NCBI GenBank assembly: GCA_022925895.1
Contig: JAKSYS010000107.1
Span: 1 to 64,000, forward strand
Length of the DNA: 64,000 bases
Source: Fragilaria crotonensis
Taxonomy: Eukaryota > Bacillariophyta > Fragilariophyceae > Fragilariales > Fragilariaceae
Reading direction: 5' to 3'
The position numbers were made by a program, and so were the translations under genes. Every line of letters begins with the position of its first letter. Positions within the stretch are counted from its first letter, which is position 1. Shown piece by piece: positions 1 through 10,343 of the stretch. The notes beneath the pieces are model-generated. The model saw only the letters and a list, made by a program, of their open reading frames with translations, did not search any database and was not told where the DNA came from.

Positions 1-2980
1 TGGTTGTACGACGTACCTGGCATTACAGCAATTACAGCACACGTCTTGCACATGATGTTGGACTACCTGGTACTGTATTTAGTGGTACCAGGTATTTGGT
101 GGAATACACGAATGCAGATACAGGTATGCTGGAGCAGATACGAAATGCTATGATATGAATACAAGTGTATTCTCAGGGATATCATATAGCATGTACCCTG
201 GTACAGTACTCAGGTAGTTGAAAACCTACCGGTAGTTTCAGTAGAGTGTCAAAATCACTTTCCAATCGAAAATTGTTATCGCGCGCGCCTCCATTAAGAT
301 TTACAACTGGAGCACCCGTACTCTCGTACTCTGGTACGTGGTTTCTGGCATCATACCTGGTACATGTACTGTCTGGCGATAATCTGGGTTCTGGGGTCTG
401 GGGTCTGGGGTAGCTATACGCATACAACTCGATTGTACACAATGACACTTGCAAGAAGACTACGTAAGCAAAGTACACCCAAGCTCGGGGTATACCTCCA
501 CACTCCCATCCCACCCGTCAGGGTCTTTTGGGACGCTATTTTTCGAGTAGCGTCCTTAGAAACATTTAGGACATTTCCGATATGTCGATCACTCCTCAAT
601 TCCCACCCGATGCGCTATTATATGGGTTTAAAGGGGCGCACCCGTGCGCTGTACTATTTCACTATACGAGTACAGTACGATATTCGGATTTCATTCTTTT
701 GTCGTCTTCCTCGTCTCTCGTTCTATCATCATATCATCATCATCGTGGTTGTAGAATGGATCCACCTATCAACAATGACGATTTGCTCATGAAGCATTTC
801 GTTTTCAAGCGTGAAATCACCTCCTGGTGTGAAGAACAACATCATCACTACCGGTAGGTAGATGAGTGAGGTCACCATTGTCATCCCAAACGACGTCCAT
901 TTTGTTGCGATTTTTTACAAACGTAGTCGAGTAGTTCAAGTAGTACAAAGTATGGCGCACCGAGCACAAATATGGCGCACCATGCCTGAATCCAATGTTG
1001 AATAGATCTAAAGTCTCGAATCGAGTTGATCAAATAGGACGTATTGAGCAACGCTATTTTATTGCCAGGAAGCAGAAATCATATTAATTCTGCCATATAT
1101 GTGAATGAATAGCGTTATATTCCAAGATATTCCATGAGCTTTTACGAAAATGTCCATCGGGCCCAACCGGTGGTATGCCGATTCTAAAAAGACTTAAATG
1201 AGGCTAAAATCAAATGTCCGAAATACCCCACGGGTGGGGATGCTCTTATAGGGCGTTGTTAACTCCCAAAAATGCACCAAAACGGATACAACTCCGGGTA
1301 TTTTTGTATATCATGCCGTTATTTTTGCCGTTAGCTTGATACGGTATCCGTGAACCTGATACGAATTTTTGGAACGAAAATATCAGGATCAGGATCACGG
1401 ATACCGTATCACGATGCCAGCCAACGATGAAATAACTTCTAACGGCAACAATTTCTCCATGTTTGATAAATAATGAAATAACGCATGTTGCAGAGTATTA
1501 CATACAGTGCTGCGGTATAATATATCATACATGGATAAACATACAAATACCTAATATCATGAATACGCACATTATCATTTTGCTACATATATTTGTATGC
1601 ATATTCTCTCTTGTTGAACAACTATGCTGGTGTGATACGAACGCCAATACAAGGTGCAATGTACAAGCTGCAATGAATACGTGTATGGTGCGCATACATA
1701 TGTCTATTGTCTCAATTGTTGACGTATCGCTGTACGTGTATGTTGTACTCGGTATGATTCTCAACCGAACCAATGCAATGCCAGCACTGTGCACTGTGCA
1801 CGCGAGGCACAACGACGATTGAATCCACGAGGAGTTTGTCTCAGTGGACAGTGGACGCATAAATGGCGTTGTGTGTCGTTTTGCTGAACGAACGAATCAA
1901 AGTGTGTGACGTTATGTGGGCAGTTAAAATAAGTGTGGATGCGTCAGCAATCATCGTGATACAAGCTGTTGAGTTAATAACGAATTCTTGTATCACGGAC
2001 TTTCAGGTGAATAAAAAAATATTTAACGTTAAGTTCACAACTGCCTGATACAAAATTTTGTGATACGCGAAGGAGTTAACAACGGCCCTTAACGGATTGA
2101 TCGTCCTCTCACCACCATCACGAAATCACTGAGTACTGGAAGCTACTACTGGTAGCGGAATCTGAGGTATGTCCTATCGGAACTGTTGTCATTTCGAATG
2201 AGCATTTTGATCCGTATATATACTGTAACGTTGAGCATTGCACACAACTTAGTAGTATGCAGCATCCTGAAGAACTCGAGAATGCTCTGGGTTCTGAAGT
2301 ACCTCGCATATGAGAACCAGAGAGCTACCGGAAGTAGAGGTGAGAGATGATGGCGAGTTTTTGACAACTCATGTCGACGTGATGACGTCGCACCAGAATG
2401 AATGAAGATGTGAAATTCGGTGGTGCGATGTTGTAGAAGAGGACATACACAAATGGGTCTCAAGAAAAGGCCAGTTCAACCGCGCAAGGAGGACCTGTAC
2501 CGATCGAGGCGATACCCGTTTAGACAATCCATAATGGAGCTGAGCTTTCAATTGTCGGAAATGTGTACTGGTGATGCCTGTATGATGTATGCCATATGGT
2601 TGTACTGTGTTATGTTGTACTGCTTGTGCTGGTACCTACAGGCTCTGGAGGCCAAGACCAGAGTGACGCTTGCGGGCGAGTACGTTGTGGATCTGCAGGT
2701 GGGTAGAATAACTCTCGTGATCATTCTATGATGCTGTGTTGTACTTCTACAGCTGTGCCCGTGAATTTGCATACTGAACCTCCATTTGACTCAAAGCGTG
2801 GTACGTTGTTCGACGAGCGGGCCTCGTCACCGGTTATTCCGCCACTTCGCCAGGAACCCTTTCGGATTGGTCCGCCGGGCTTCCTGGAGCCATGCATCCA
2901 TTTTTCTCATCATATCTCTTATTCTGAAAACGAGGTTTCAAGAACGGCGACGACGAAGCTCTATTGTTGCTACCGGTAGA
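1..2980. other. Non-coding spacer rich in TAC/GTA words
   Basis: I see no gene here. Open frames are short, overlap on both strands and have low-complexity translations. The stretch holds many GTAC/GGTACC words and three copies of the palindrome CTACCGGTAG (226, 848, 2970; the last lies at the 3' edge of the methyltransferase remnant). Positions 2285-2350 resemble 4683-4746 just upstream of the gene at 4758, sharing the 14-mer GAACCAGAGAGCTA, so this may be a stray copy of that gene's 5' flank. Confidence 0.6.
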
Positions 2981-2984
2981 GCTG

Positions 2985-3777
2985 CTGCATTTTCGTAACG
3001 CCACCAGATTCATACCCCATTCGACTCTACACAAATCCTCGTCGCCCGGCATTATGCCCGAGTTCCTTCGCTCCCAGTTGATGCCTCATGGTAGTACTTG
3101 CTCGATTTGTTTAGTTTGGTCACCACTGAAAACTCTGGTCCAGCTCCAATGCCTGCGTGGTTGATTGTGTATCCATAAATCTCACTTCCATCAGGCCAGT
3201 ACGACGTTTCAAATCTTCAATCACGTATATCCCACCCTCCCGGAGCGATGATTTCCAGAGCGAATAGAGAAAACCGGACGTGCTGTGGTACGTGCGAGCC
3301 ATCATCAATAATGATATCAAACGGACCTGCATCGGCCAACACCTGCATGGTTTCTCGAGTGGATTGATCTCCAAAATGGACTCTAACATTTTGGCGCATG
3401 CCGGGGATCACTTCCGGCAAATTCTCGGTGCCATACGCATAGGCTAATCCCAGGATTAACTCAGCATGTTCAAAGTAATTGTCCCATAATGAGATTGATT
3501 TGCCTCCTTTCGCACCAATTTCGAGAATCTTGAGGTTTCGTTTCTTCCGAAACGGTTCGAACCAATCGGAGTAGTAGCGTTCAAAATGATGTCGATAATA
3601 CTTGTCCGATCCGGACTCTTCCAAGAGTTCCGTAAAGGATTTTTCCGGACCACTTACCTGATTGGGAGTGAAATCATCTTCCAACAGCTTTGCAGAATAA
3701 TTCATCGTAACAATGATGTAACCGGTCATAAAACCGACCAGATAACTTGTAATAACTCTCATATTGTACGACCGCAT
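2985..3777 (-). pseudogene. DDGSH-type SAM-dependent methyltransferase, frame-broken, with N-terminal membrane anchor
   Basis: This is a class I methyltransferase of the type that carries DIIIDDGSH, related to macrocin-type O-methyltransferases; the substrate is unknown. From the ATG at 3777 a hydrophobic segment (residues about 7-25) suggests a type II anchor facing the secretory lumen. SAM-binding motif I, ILEIGAKGGKS, is at residues 84-94 and DIIIDDGSH at 144-152. The reading frame then breaks. IAPGG (about 3238) continues as GIYVIEDL one frame over, YWPDGSEIYGYTI follows in a third frame from about 3203, QLGAKELG near 3090 needs another shift, and the C-terminal EWGMNLVALRKC (3040-2985) a further one. 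Family order and spacing are kept, so at least four single-base indels seem to have hit a recently intact gene, or the assembly contains errors. Confidence 0.65.
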
Positions 3778-4757
3778 GACTATAAAGGACTGTTTTGAGG
3801 AAAACAAGGAGAGTATTTTGAGTCTCGAAGATCCCCAGCATTGCAAGTGTTGAGACATGCAGTCCACAGCCAATGACCTTTCTTCCTTCCCTACGAATCA
3901 CACTGGTGGTAATCACTCCCCAAACAGCGACAACTCTCCCTCCAAACAAAAGCAGTCGCAATGATACTATTAAGAACTAACCGTAATAACGATACTCACA
4001 TTGATGATATGCGCACGAGAGACCGCTGACAAATGTGATGGAAGCACGACGTTTATGAGTTTGGACCGTTGAATAAGCGAGATTGTGCATTGCATACACA
4101 GTATCCTGTCTACTCCCTCAGTCCATATGTAGCAGTCACCTTTCAACCATGAATGCGGAAAATTACTGTATTGCCCCAAAACGTCATTTGCTTCGCATTC
4201 ACCAGTATTCGCATGATCTCCACTGATAATATGTATGAATATACATGTTGAAGTAAAGGAGTGCCAACTTGAATGCTCAAAATTGAGTTTACAGATTGTG
4301 ATTTTTGGAATTTTCGAGTTTTCTTGTCATAACTCACAATGATTCAACACCTTTTAAGGCCTTTGGGGCACCGTTACGTATTCTTTATACAATTGAAAAA
4401 CGGACAAAAACGTTTTTGTATTTTAGGGTTCATTTTACCACTGTTAGATGATACAGAAAACATGTGGCGACAGTCGACAGTATTACACGTTCTCCCTGTA
4501 GCCTGTAGACTACCGTAAACACAAAAGACAACACAAATGAGTTCTCGGAGTGGCTACTTGGTACTAGGTACTGTAGTATTGAGTACTCCACCACGCATAA
4601 ATAATTCATTGCTTCAAGCTTCAACCAAGCGCCGGGGTTGAGCATTGCAACGTTACGTCTCCTTGTACAAAGCAGCTTTACTCTGGAGTCTGGACTATTG
4701 AAGTACCTGGAATAAGAACCAGAGAGCTAACGATAGTGGTGAGAGAGGGAGATACAT
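3778..4757. other. Intergenic region between divergently oriented broken genes
   Basis: No gene recognised. This roughly 1-kb region separates the divergently oriented methyltransferase remnant (-) and the gene at 4758 (+) and presumably holds both promoters. The segment 4683-4746 recurs at 2285-2350. Confidence 0.5.
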
Positions 4758-6736
4758 ATGATGCCAGTGTATGAAAATGAAGAGCCACACAGAAATGGCG
4801 ATTCTTTGCCTAACTCGAACCAACCGGTAGATCAACAACAACAGCGAGCGAATAGTATGATCTCATCGCAGTCAAGATCATCCTTCAATTTCACCGAGGC
4901 TGTACCTCTTTCTCTATCGAGTTTGGCGCACATGGCAGTGCCTTTGGATGAGGGGGTTATGGATGGTATTCGTGAGATTGTCCACCACATGCAGCTCGCG
5001 TGTGTCAATTATAAAACAACGACAGCCGTCAATACTCTCTCAAGAATTGTGGGTGGATGATTGGCAATGGACCACATCGGCAGCTTCGATTTGCCACCGG
5101 CACTTGCGAAATTAGAATGAAACACAAGTATTGCCAACGCGTCAATATATGTGTCGGACAGCCCCAAGATGGGAAACCAGAACAAACTGAGAATTCTAAT
5201 TCCAATTCGACCACGACCGCTGCTGCGACTGTGACTGTACAGGAGAGTGACAATTGGTTGGATGACCCTTTAGTATTGGGAACACTCAGCTTTTGGTACA
5301 GTTCTCAAGAACTATTCACCGAGGAAGAGCTTCAAGACGAAAATCACGATGAACTCGAAATGAATGACGATGATGACATGCCAAACTGTATTCTATACAA
5401 GGTTGCTGTTGAATACCGATCCTTGCCACCGACTGCGAATAAAATGGCGGTTGAAGCGGAAGAACTTAGCATGTTGAGTTTTGGTGGTTCGGTGGATGAC
5501 GCCGTCAAGTACGGTGCTCTAGCGAGTTTGCATGACGAGAATGCCAAGTATGTCATGGAAATTTGTTCGGTACGTGGCAAGAAGTATAAGTTCGACTTGA
5601 TGGATTCCACATTGAGTGATGGTCGATTGCCTCGATGGAGGGCCAAGGAAGGATCCGAACCCCCTTTGTCAAAGTCTCTGTGTCACCGTCACGGACCACA
5701 CCCACGACGACAATGTTGCTCGCCTATCCCTTGTCCTCGATGGCAATCTTCGAAAACCAAAGGAATGTCATCCAAAATTGCACTTTTACACCAAGAAACT
5801 AGTGTCATCTTTTTTGATCTTTCGAAAGCCTGTCAGTGTCACGGCCGTGCCATCGCAGCAGTCGCTCCTGTTGGATGCCGACTTGGCAGGACAAGTCTTT
5901 ATCGATGGTCGGTACGTGACAACGTGGGGACGGGATTGCAAAATTGGATCCCATGTGGAAGCTCTCTTTGGGTTGGATCTCAATTCCATACCAGTATGGC
6001 ACGGCCGTATTGTGGACTATAATGTCATGATGCAAGTGTATTCTCTCTTGTGGCAGGACCTTTTGGTCGACTCGCGCTTGATGGGATTGGATTTGGCCAA
6101 CATGTTGCTCTCCCGTCTCATGTACGGCAAGGACGAGACGGAAGTATACGACGACGACGATGACAATATTGATACGTCTCAAGATACTCTCGAGTCACAA
6201 ATCTTCTCCTCGTCCAAGTACGACCCAGTAGGGATTTGTCCCAAGGCATTGGCCACTCGCTTTGCCAACGAATTTGGAAAACTAGCAATTCCAGTCCTTG
6301 AGGATGATGTGCATGTCGTCAAACGATTGTTGGGTCATCGCACTCCAGTCGTCGTTCCACCTCGTTTAATGTCTGTCTTGATGCGAGGTGGATACTTTGG
6401 TTTAGGGGCCATTACCACATGGTTTACCGATGGCATCGTTGTCGTTCGACCACCACAAGACGACCATGAAAAACTCATTGTCGATGCCGTGCAGCTCTTG
6501 ATCGATGTTGGTGTTGACGACGTGACAACGGAGCAAATGGTGTTTGCCAAGATTGATGATCAAATCCCGAACGGCATTTCAACATGTGTCGTTATTACGA
6601 GACTGAGCAGCAATACTATCTGAACGAATGTTTGGCAACATCCACACCATTTTGGGTCGCACATGCGATTGTTCGAGAACATCCTGCCGGAGGATTGGCA
6701 GAACGGAAGCTGTTGGAGAAGATGATGATGAAGTAA
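4758..6736 (+). pseudogene. Conserved protein of unknown function, frame-broken
   Basis: This looks like a conserved family of unknown function that I believe occurs in diatoms. It has a Gln/Ser-rich N-terminus from the ATG at 4758, a helical stretch (IVHHMQLACVNYKTTTAVNTLSR), an acidic linker, and a C-terminal block with VFIDGRYVTTWG, KIGSHVEALFGLDL and WHGRIVDYNVMMQVYSLLWQ. The coherent protein moves through all three frames. Frame 1 ends at VNTLSR (about 5042), ELWVDDWQWTTS continues in the next frame, RFATGTCEIRMKHKYC begins about 5085, a third shift lies near 5680, and a fourth near 6575 leads to YYETEQQYYLNECL and a stop at 6736. Splicing does not explain this, because no sequence is skipped at the shifts. 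It is a young pseudogene or an indel-rich assembly stretch. No catalytic motif recognised. Confidence 0.6.
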
Positions 6737-7137
6737 AAACCTGTGACACTTGTTTGTGTGGGGGGCAGATGCATGGCATGGAACGAACGGGACTTGGTTA
6801 ATTAGTAGTGAGTTGTGTTTGGTGTTTAGCACCTCTTGGCTGTCCTGATATTTGCATAATAATCAGCCACATATTAAATGCTTTTGCACGCTTGCGAAGG
6901 TTTTGGAACCTCAACCGGCATGGAAAAATGGCAAATGGTCACACAGGTGGATGAGCACCTTCGTATTGCCGACTGCCCTACGTGACTTACGGTAATGCAC
7001 AAAGACACATGTAGCTTATTAATGTTTTACTTCTGTGAGAGCACCTGACGAGAATAAACTTTTACATCGATATCTCGGAGAAATTGTTACCAGTCCAAAC
7101 AAACTGCACACACAGCCAAGGCTTGGATGTAGCGCAT
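6737..7137. other. Spacer between convergent genes
   Basis: About 400 bp between the 3' ends of two converging broken genes. I see no further gene or repeat. Confidence 0.5.
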
Positions 7138-8301
7138 CTAGCCTCTGTACTTGTTAACTTGTCTTGTTCGTCTCACCATAATGTTGTTGTTAAAGTTGGT
7201 GTTCATGTTCTCCATGGCAGTCGAAGGACGGGCAGAGGGAAATGCGGTTGGCAATGCCGATGGTACGATTGTGATGGATGGCGATTGAGATGGTCTCAAG
7301 GAAGGAGCGGCACTAATGGTCGGGTGCGCACTAACAGAAGGCTTACTCGATGTCGACGGAACTTGTGAAGGACTCTTGGATGGTGGCGAAGTCGATGGAG
7401 ACGATGAAGGTTGCATGGTGGATGGGAAAGCACTTGATGTAGGTGCTGACGATGGAGATGGACTGGGTGCCGGAGAGTCGGTGGGTTCCAAACTAGGAAG
7501 TGGGTTGGAGCTTTCGTCGGAAATTGCGTCGGGGTTGGGTTGGAACCGTCGTTGGGATCAAAGTAACAGGCGCGTCAGTAGGAACCTTGACAAATTTCGT
7601 GGGTCGGGGAGAGATTGTAGGGGCCGCAACAGTTGGCATGGGAACCTTAGTTCGCAGGGGTACCTAGTGCCACCTTCAGGCTCTTGGCTGCTTTAGTACC
7701 AAAATGGAAAACGTAAAAGATGAGAAAATCACATGTTGGGCGAAAAAGAACATATAATAGCAACGTGAAAATGATCGTACCTTGAGGCTCCATCTTGTGC
7801 CCACACGGGTGTTTGACTAGCAGAGTTGTTGTTGACCCCAAATATAACTCCGAGAGTGACCCCGATCACGATGAGGGTCGTGACAATAGCGACAATAATG
7901 ATCATTCGGTTTCGAGCGTTATCTGCTTCTTCCTTCGACTTGATAATCTTTTGAAGAGTGACGGCATCAATCGTGGATTTGGGAACCGACTGGTTGGCAC
8001 TGCCTGGGCCACCATCAAATTCGTCTTCGACAGGCGTTGGTGCTTCCGCAGCTGCCGCTGCAGCAGCAGCTGCTGCAACTGCTGCAGCTGCGGCTGCTGG
8101 TGGGGGTGGTGGTGGCAGTGTCTCTGACTCTGAATCCGACTCGGTCTCTGGTGCATTACCATCTGGATTATCCGCATCGTAGCTGTCACTGCCGCTGTCA
8201 CCTTCGATGGGTTCATCACCCGAAGCAACCGAAGGCTCATACTCCTCATCAATGTCAGACATTACCATTTCGTGTCGGAAGCTGTCGATGCCAGAACTCA
8301 T
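7138..8301 (-). pseudogene. Acidic/poly-Ala single-pass membrane protein with Ser/Pro/Thr-rich tail, frame uncertain
   Basis: This is a membrane protein of a type I associate with diatoms. From the ATG at 8301 come an acidic N-terminus (residues 1-60), a Pro run (63-68), a poly-Ala tract (69-85) built on a GCN microsatellite, and one transmembrane helix (about 133-155, MIIIVAIVTTLIVIGVTLG). After the helix (near 7780) a GTACGA donor may start a roughly 135-nt intron, but no acceptor restores phase cleanly. The tail is rich in SAPT, SPS and PTxxPS motifs. These occur in successive frames: PTVAAPTISPRPT (about 7640-7600), PTQFPTKAPT (about 7540-7510), then SLEPTDSPAPSPSPSSAPTSS to a stop at 7138. 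A cell-surface or wall-associated role is inferred from composition only. An intron plus at least one frameshift is the likeliest explanation. Confidence 0.55.
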
Positions 8302-9817
8302 GGTGCGATTTCGTTTATTCGTGATCTCCTTGGAGGTTTTTATGTGATATTCTTTAAAGTCACGAAGGAGGTGCTCTACCGGTAGTCGATGCAGATTTGA
8401 TGGCAGTGGATGTCTGAAAGGCAGGGAAGTCCCACAAAAACACAAAATCGGACCGACGTGGGAGTTGGATCGTGCCAATGCTCCAATGCTCTCGGAAAAA
8501 TGAATCTCGTGTAGTTCGCGAATCATTGGACCATATGGTACTGTCGTCGATACTGGTAACTCGTAGGTCATTCTACTCAGTACGCATGCAACGTCAACCT
8601 TCGCACCCTTCACAACCAACCAGAACTTGTGATGACGTATGCATCGGGTACTGTACTAGTGATGTCAGTACAAGTAGTACCATAGCAAATGTAGTAGCAC
8701 GATAGGAAACATCTCAACGCTGGACAACCAATTTTTTGGGCAAGGTTGGGCAGATTCACTATTTCGAATTTCAGCTCTCGTATTATTTGACCAAACGGAT
8801 GCGACGTTCTTAGCTAAATAGAGTACTGTCGCAAAATTGTGGGTAACCGTAGATTGAGATTCGATAGATTCAGCTGTTTCAACAGTTAATAACGGTTATA
8901 ACCGAGTTACTGCTGGGTGCGCACTATCGTGTAGAAGCTCCTGTAATGAGGAATACTCAGAATTTGGACCTGGTACTCCGAGTACTCGTAAACTCTTTGG
9001 AAACACAATTTCTATGTATAATGGGACATACGCGAAGAGGTGCACAGTGCACAGTAGTCCCAGTAGTTACCTACTCCTTGAACCACGGAGGGCGGTATTA
9101 CTCTCAACAAATCAATGCTAAATAAGCAGAGGTGCACCTTGCTGGTATTGGATTTCATGCTTGGCGTGCGCCGTCTACTCCTTATCACGTATCATACAGT
9201 ACAAGAGTTTCCAGTACATGTACAATGTACGATGGCTCTATAGCAGATTAGTAGTCCACTGCACTTGTAAATTGTTGTTATGTTAACAACTTATGCATAC
9301 TACGTACGACATACCGTACTCCGAAGACTCTCTATGTACTCCAGTACAAATCGCCAACTCAAGAACCTGACGTCATTCATGCATGTTCATCAGGATGATC
9401 ATAATATGGAAATAGCAGTCTCAGAACGATGTCTACATTCACTTAAGGACCACTGGCAGTGGTGTTCCTCCCACAAAATTAGAATGACTGAGGAAACAAG
9501 ATATACATATATACGATTCCGACTAGAATTCCCATGAATCCGAAGGCGAACGAAGCCTTATAGTTGTCGCGAAAGAAACCGTCATTCATCTCCTAATGAT
9601 AAATACGAACGGGGGGCATATAGGGCATAGACTTTCCTCCCGAAAAAGTGATTCGAATAATGTCTGGCGGAGAGACATTTCGGAACCGTTATAATATAAC
9701 CAAAGAGATCTGACTCGGCCTTTGTGAACTTCGGCACCGTCGGATTGGTTGACATTACTACACCTGACAGTCGTCGTCCTTGATGATCTGAAACGACTCT
9801 ACAAGCGACAGCAATCA
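8302..9817. other. Intergenic region with upstream regions of two divergent genes
   Basis: No gene recognised. CTACCGGTAG at 8376-8385 lies 75 bp upstream of the ATG at 8301 and could be in its 5' leader or promoter. The near-palindrome GTACTCCGAGTAC occurs near 8972. The rest is TAC-rich spacer. Confidence 0.5.
8376..8385. promoter_or_regulatory. CTACCGGTAG palindrome, possible regulatory site
   Basis: One of eight exact copies in the window (226, 848, 2970, 8376, 44171, 44203, 44982, 60740). This one lies 75 bp upstream of an ATG. The role is inferred only from over-representation and its non-coding placement. Confidence 0.3.
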
Positions 9818-10087
9818 ATGATTCAAGCAAGTTCACATGACGATTTTCCTTCCAAATCAGAGGTTTTGGATTCCAAATCCATGTTGGGGTCGCAATCGGA
9901 CTGTGGCCGTTCTGAAAGTGCCGAGAGCCATACTGTGACGTCGTGCCGTCAAGGACAACCACAATCCTCTCATCAAGTGACTGCGAAAGTTTCTTCGGAA
10001 TCTACATCCGACCTCAATTTGATGCAATCAAAGCAGGACTTGTCGTCGTCAAATATGGGTGATGATGCTAATCAAAAGGACGGAAAC
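9818..10087 (+). pseudogene. Coiled-coil protein gene, 5' part, interrupted by Copia
   Basis: Residues 1-90 of a 455-residue protein whose gene is split by the retrotransposon at 10088-15526. The first in-frame ATG is at 9818 and an upstream in-frame stop is at 9725. This part is polar and disordered (Ser, Asp, Gln, Lys) with no recognised domain. The frame runs through the target duplication GAAAC (10083-10087) and stops two codons into the LTR (TGT TGA). Joining 10087 to 15532 continues the same frame, so this and the 15532-16629 segment are one gene. The allele shown cannot make the full protein unless the insertion is bypassed; an intact allele may exist elsewhere. Confidence 0.75.
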
Positions 10088-10321
10088 TGTTGAAATTGAT
10101 ACCCCCGAGATCAATACTTGTCTTCTTGTATCCCTTCAGGATACGTCAGGGGTCAAATAGGTTGTAGTATACACTTTCCGAATGTAATCTTTCCTAAGAG
10201 TTTAATTAAAGTATGAGTTGTTGTCTTGTTTCTCGTTGATTGAATCTGGTCTTGTTTAATCGTAGTTTCACACTCAAATGACTGCATAGATATATATATA
10301 ATGACTCGTGATATTCCAACA
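10088..10321 (-). repeat. Copia 3' LTR
   Basis: A 234-bp long terminal repeat starting TGTTGAAATT and ending ATATTCCAACA on the + strand. It matches 15294-15526 except for an extra C at about 10102-10106. It contains a TATATATATA tract (about 10290-10300) that could be the TATA box of the minus-strand promoter. The RNase H stop codon is 22 bp inside the element (10344). Confidence 0.95.
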
Positions 10322-10343
10322 CACTCCTGCTGGCCGAGGATGA

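Noticed and set aside
364-857. Overlapping open frames near the left end
   Set aside because: Both strands and several frames are open by composition; translations are low-complexity (His/Ile/Val runs) with no family resemblance.
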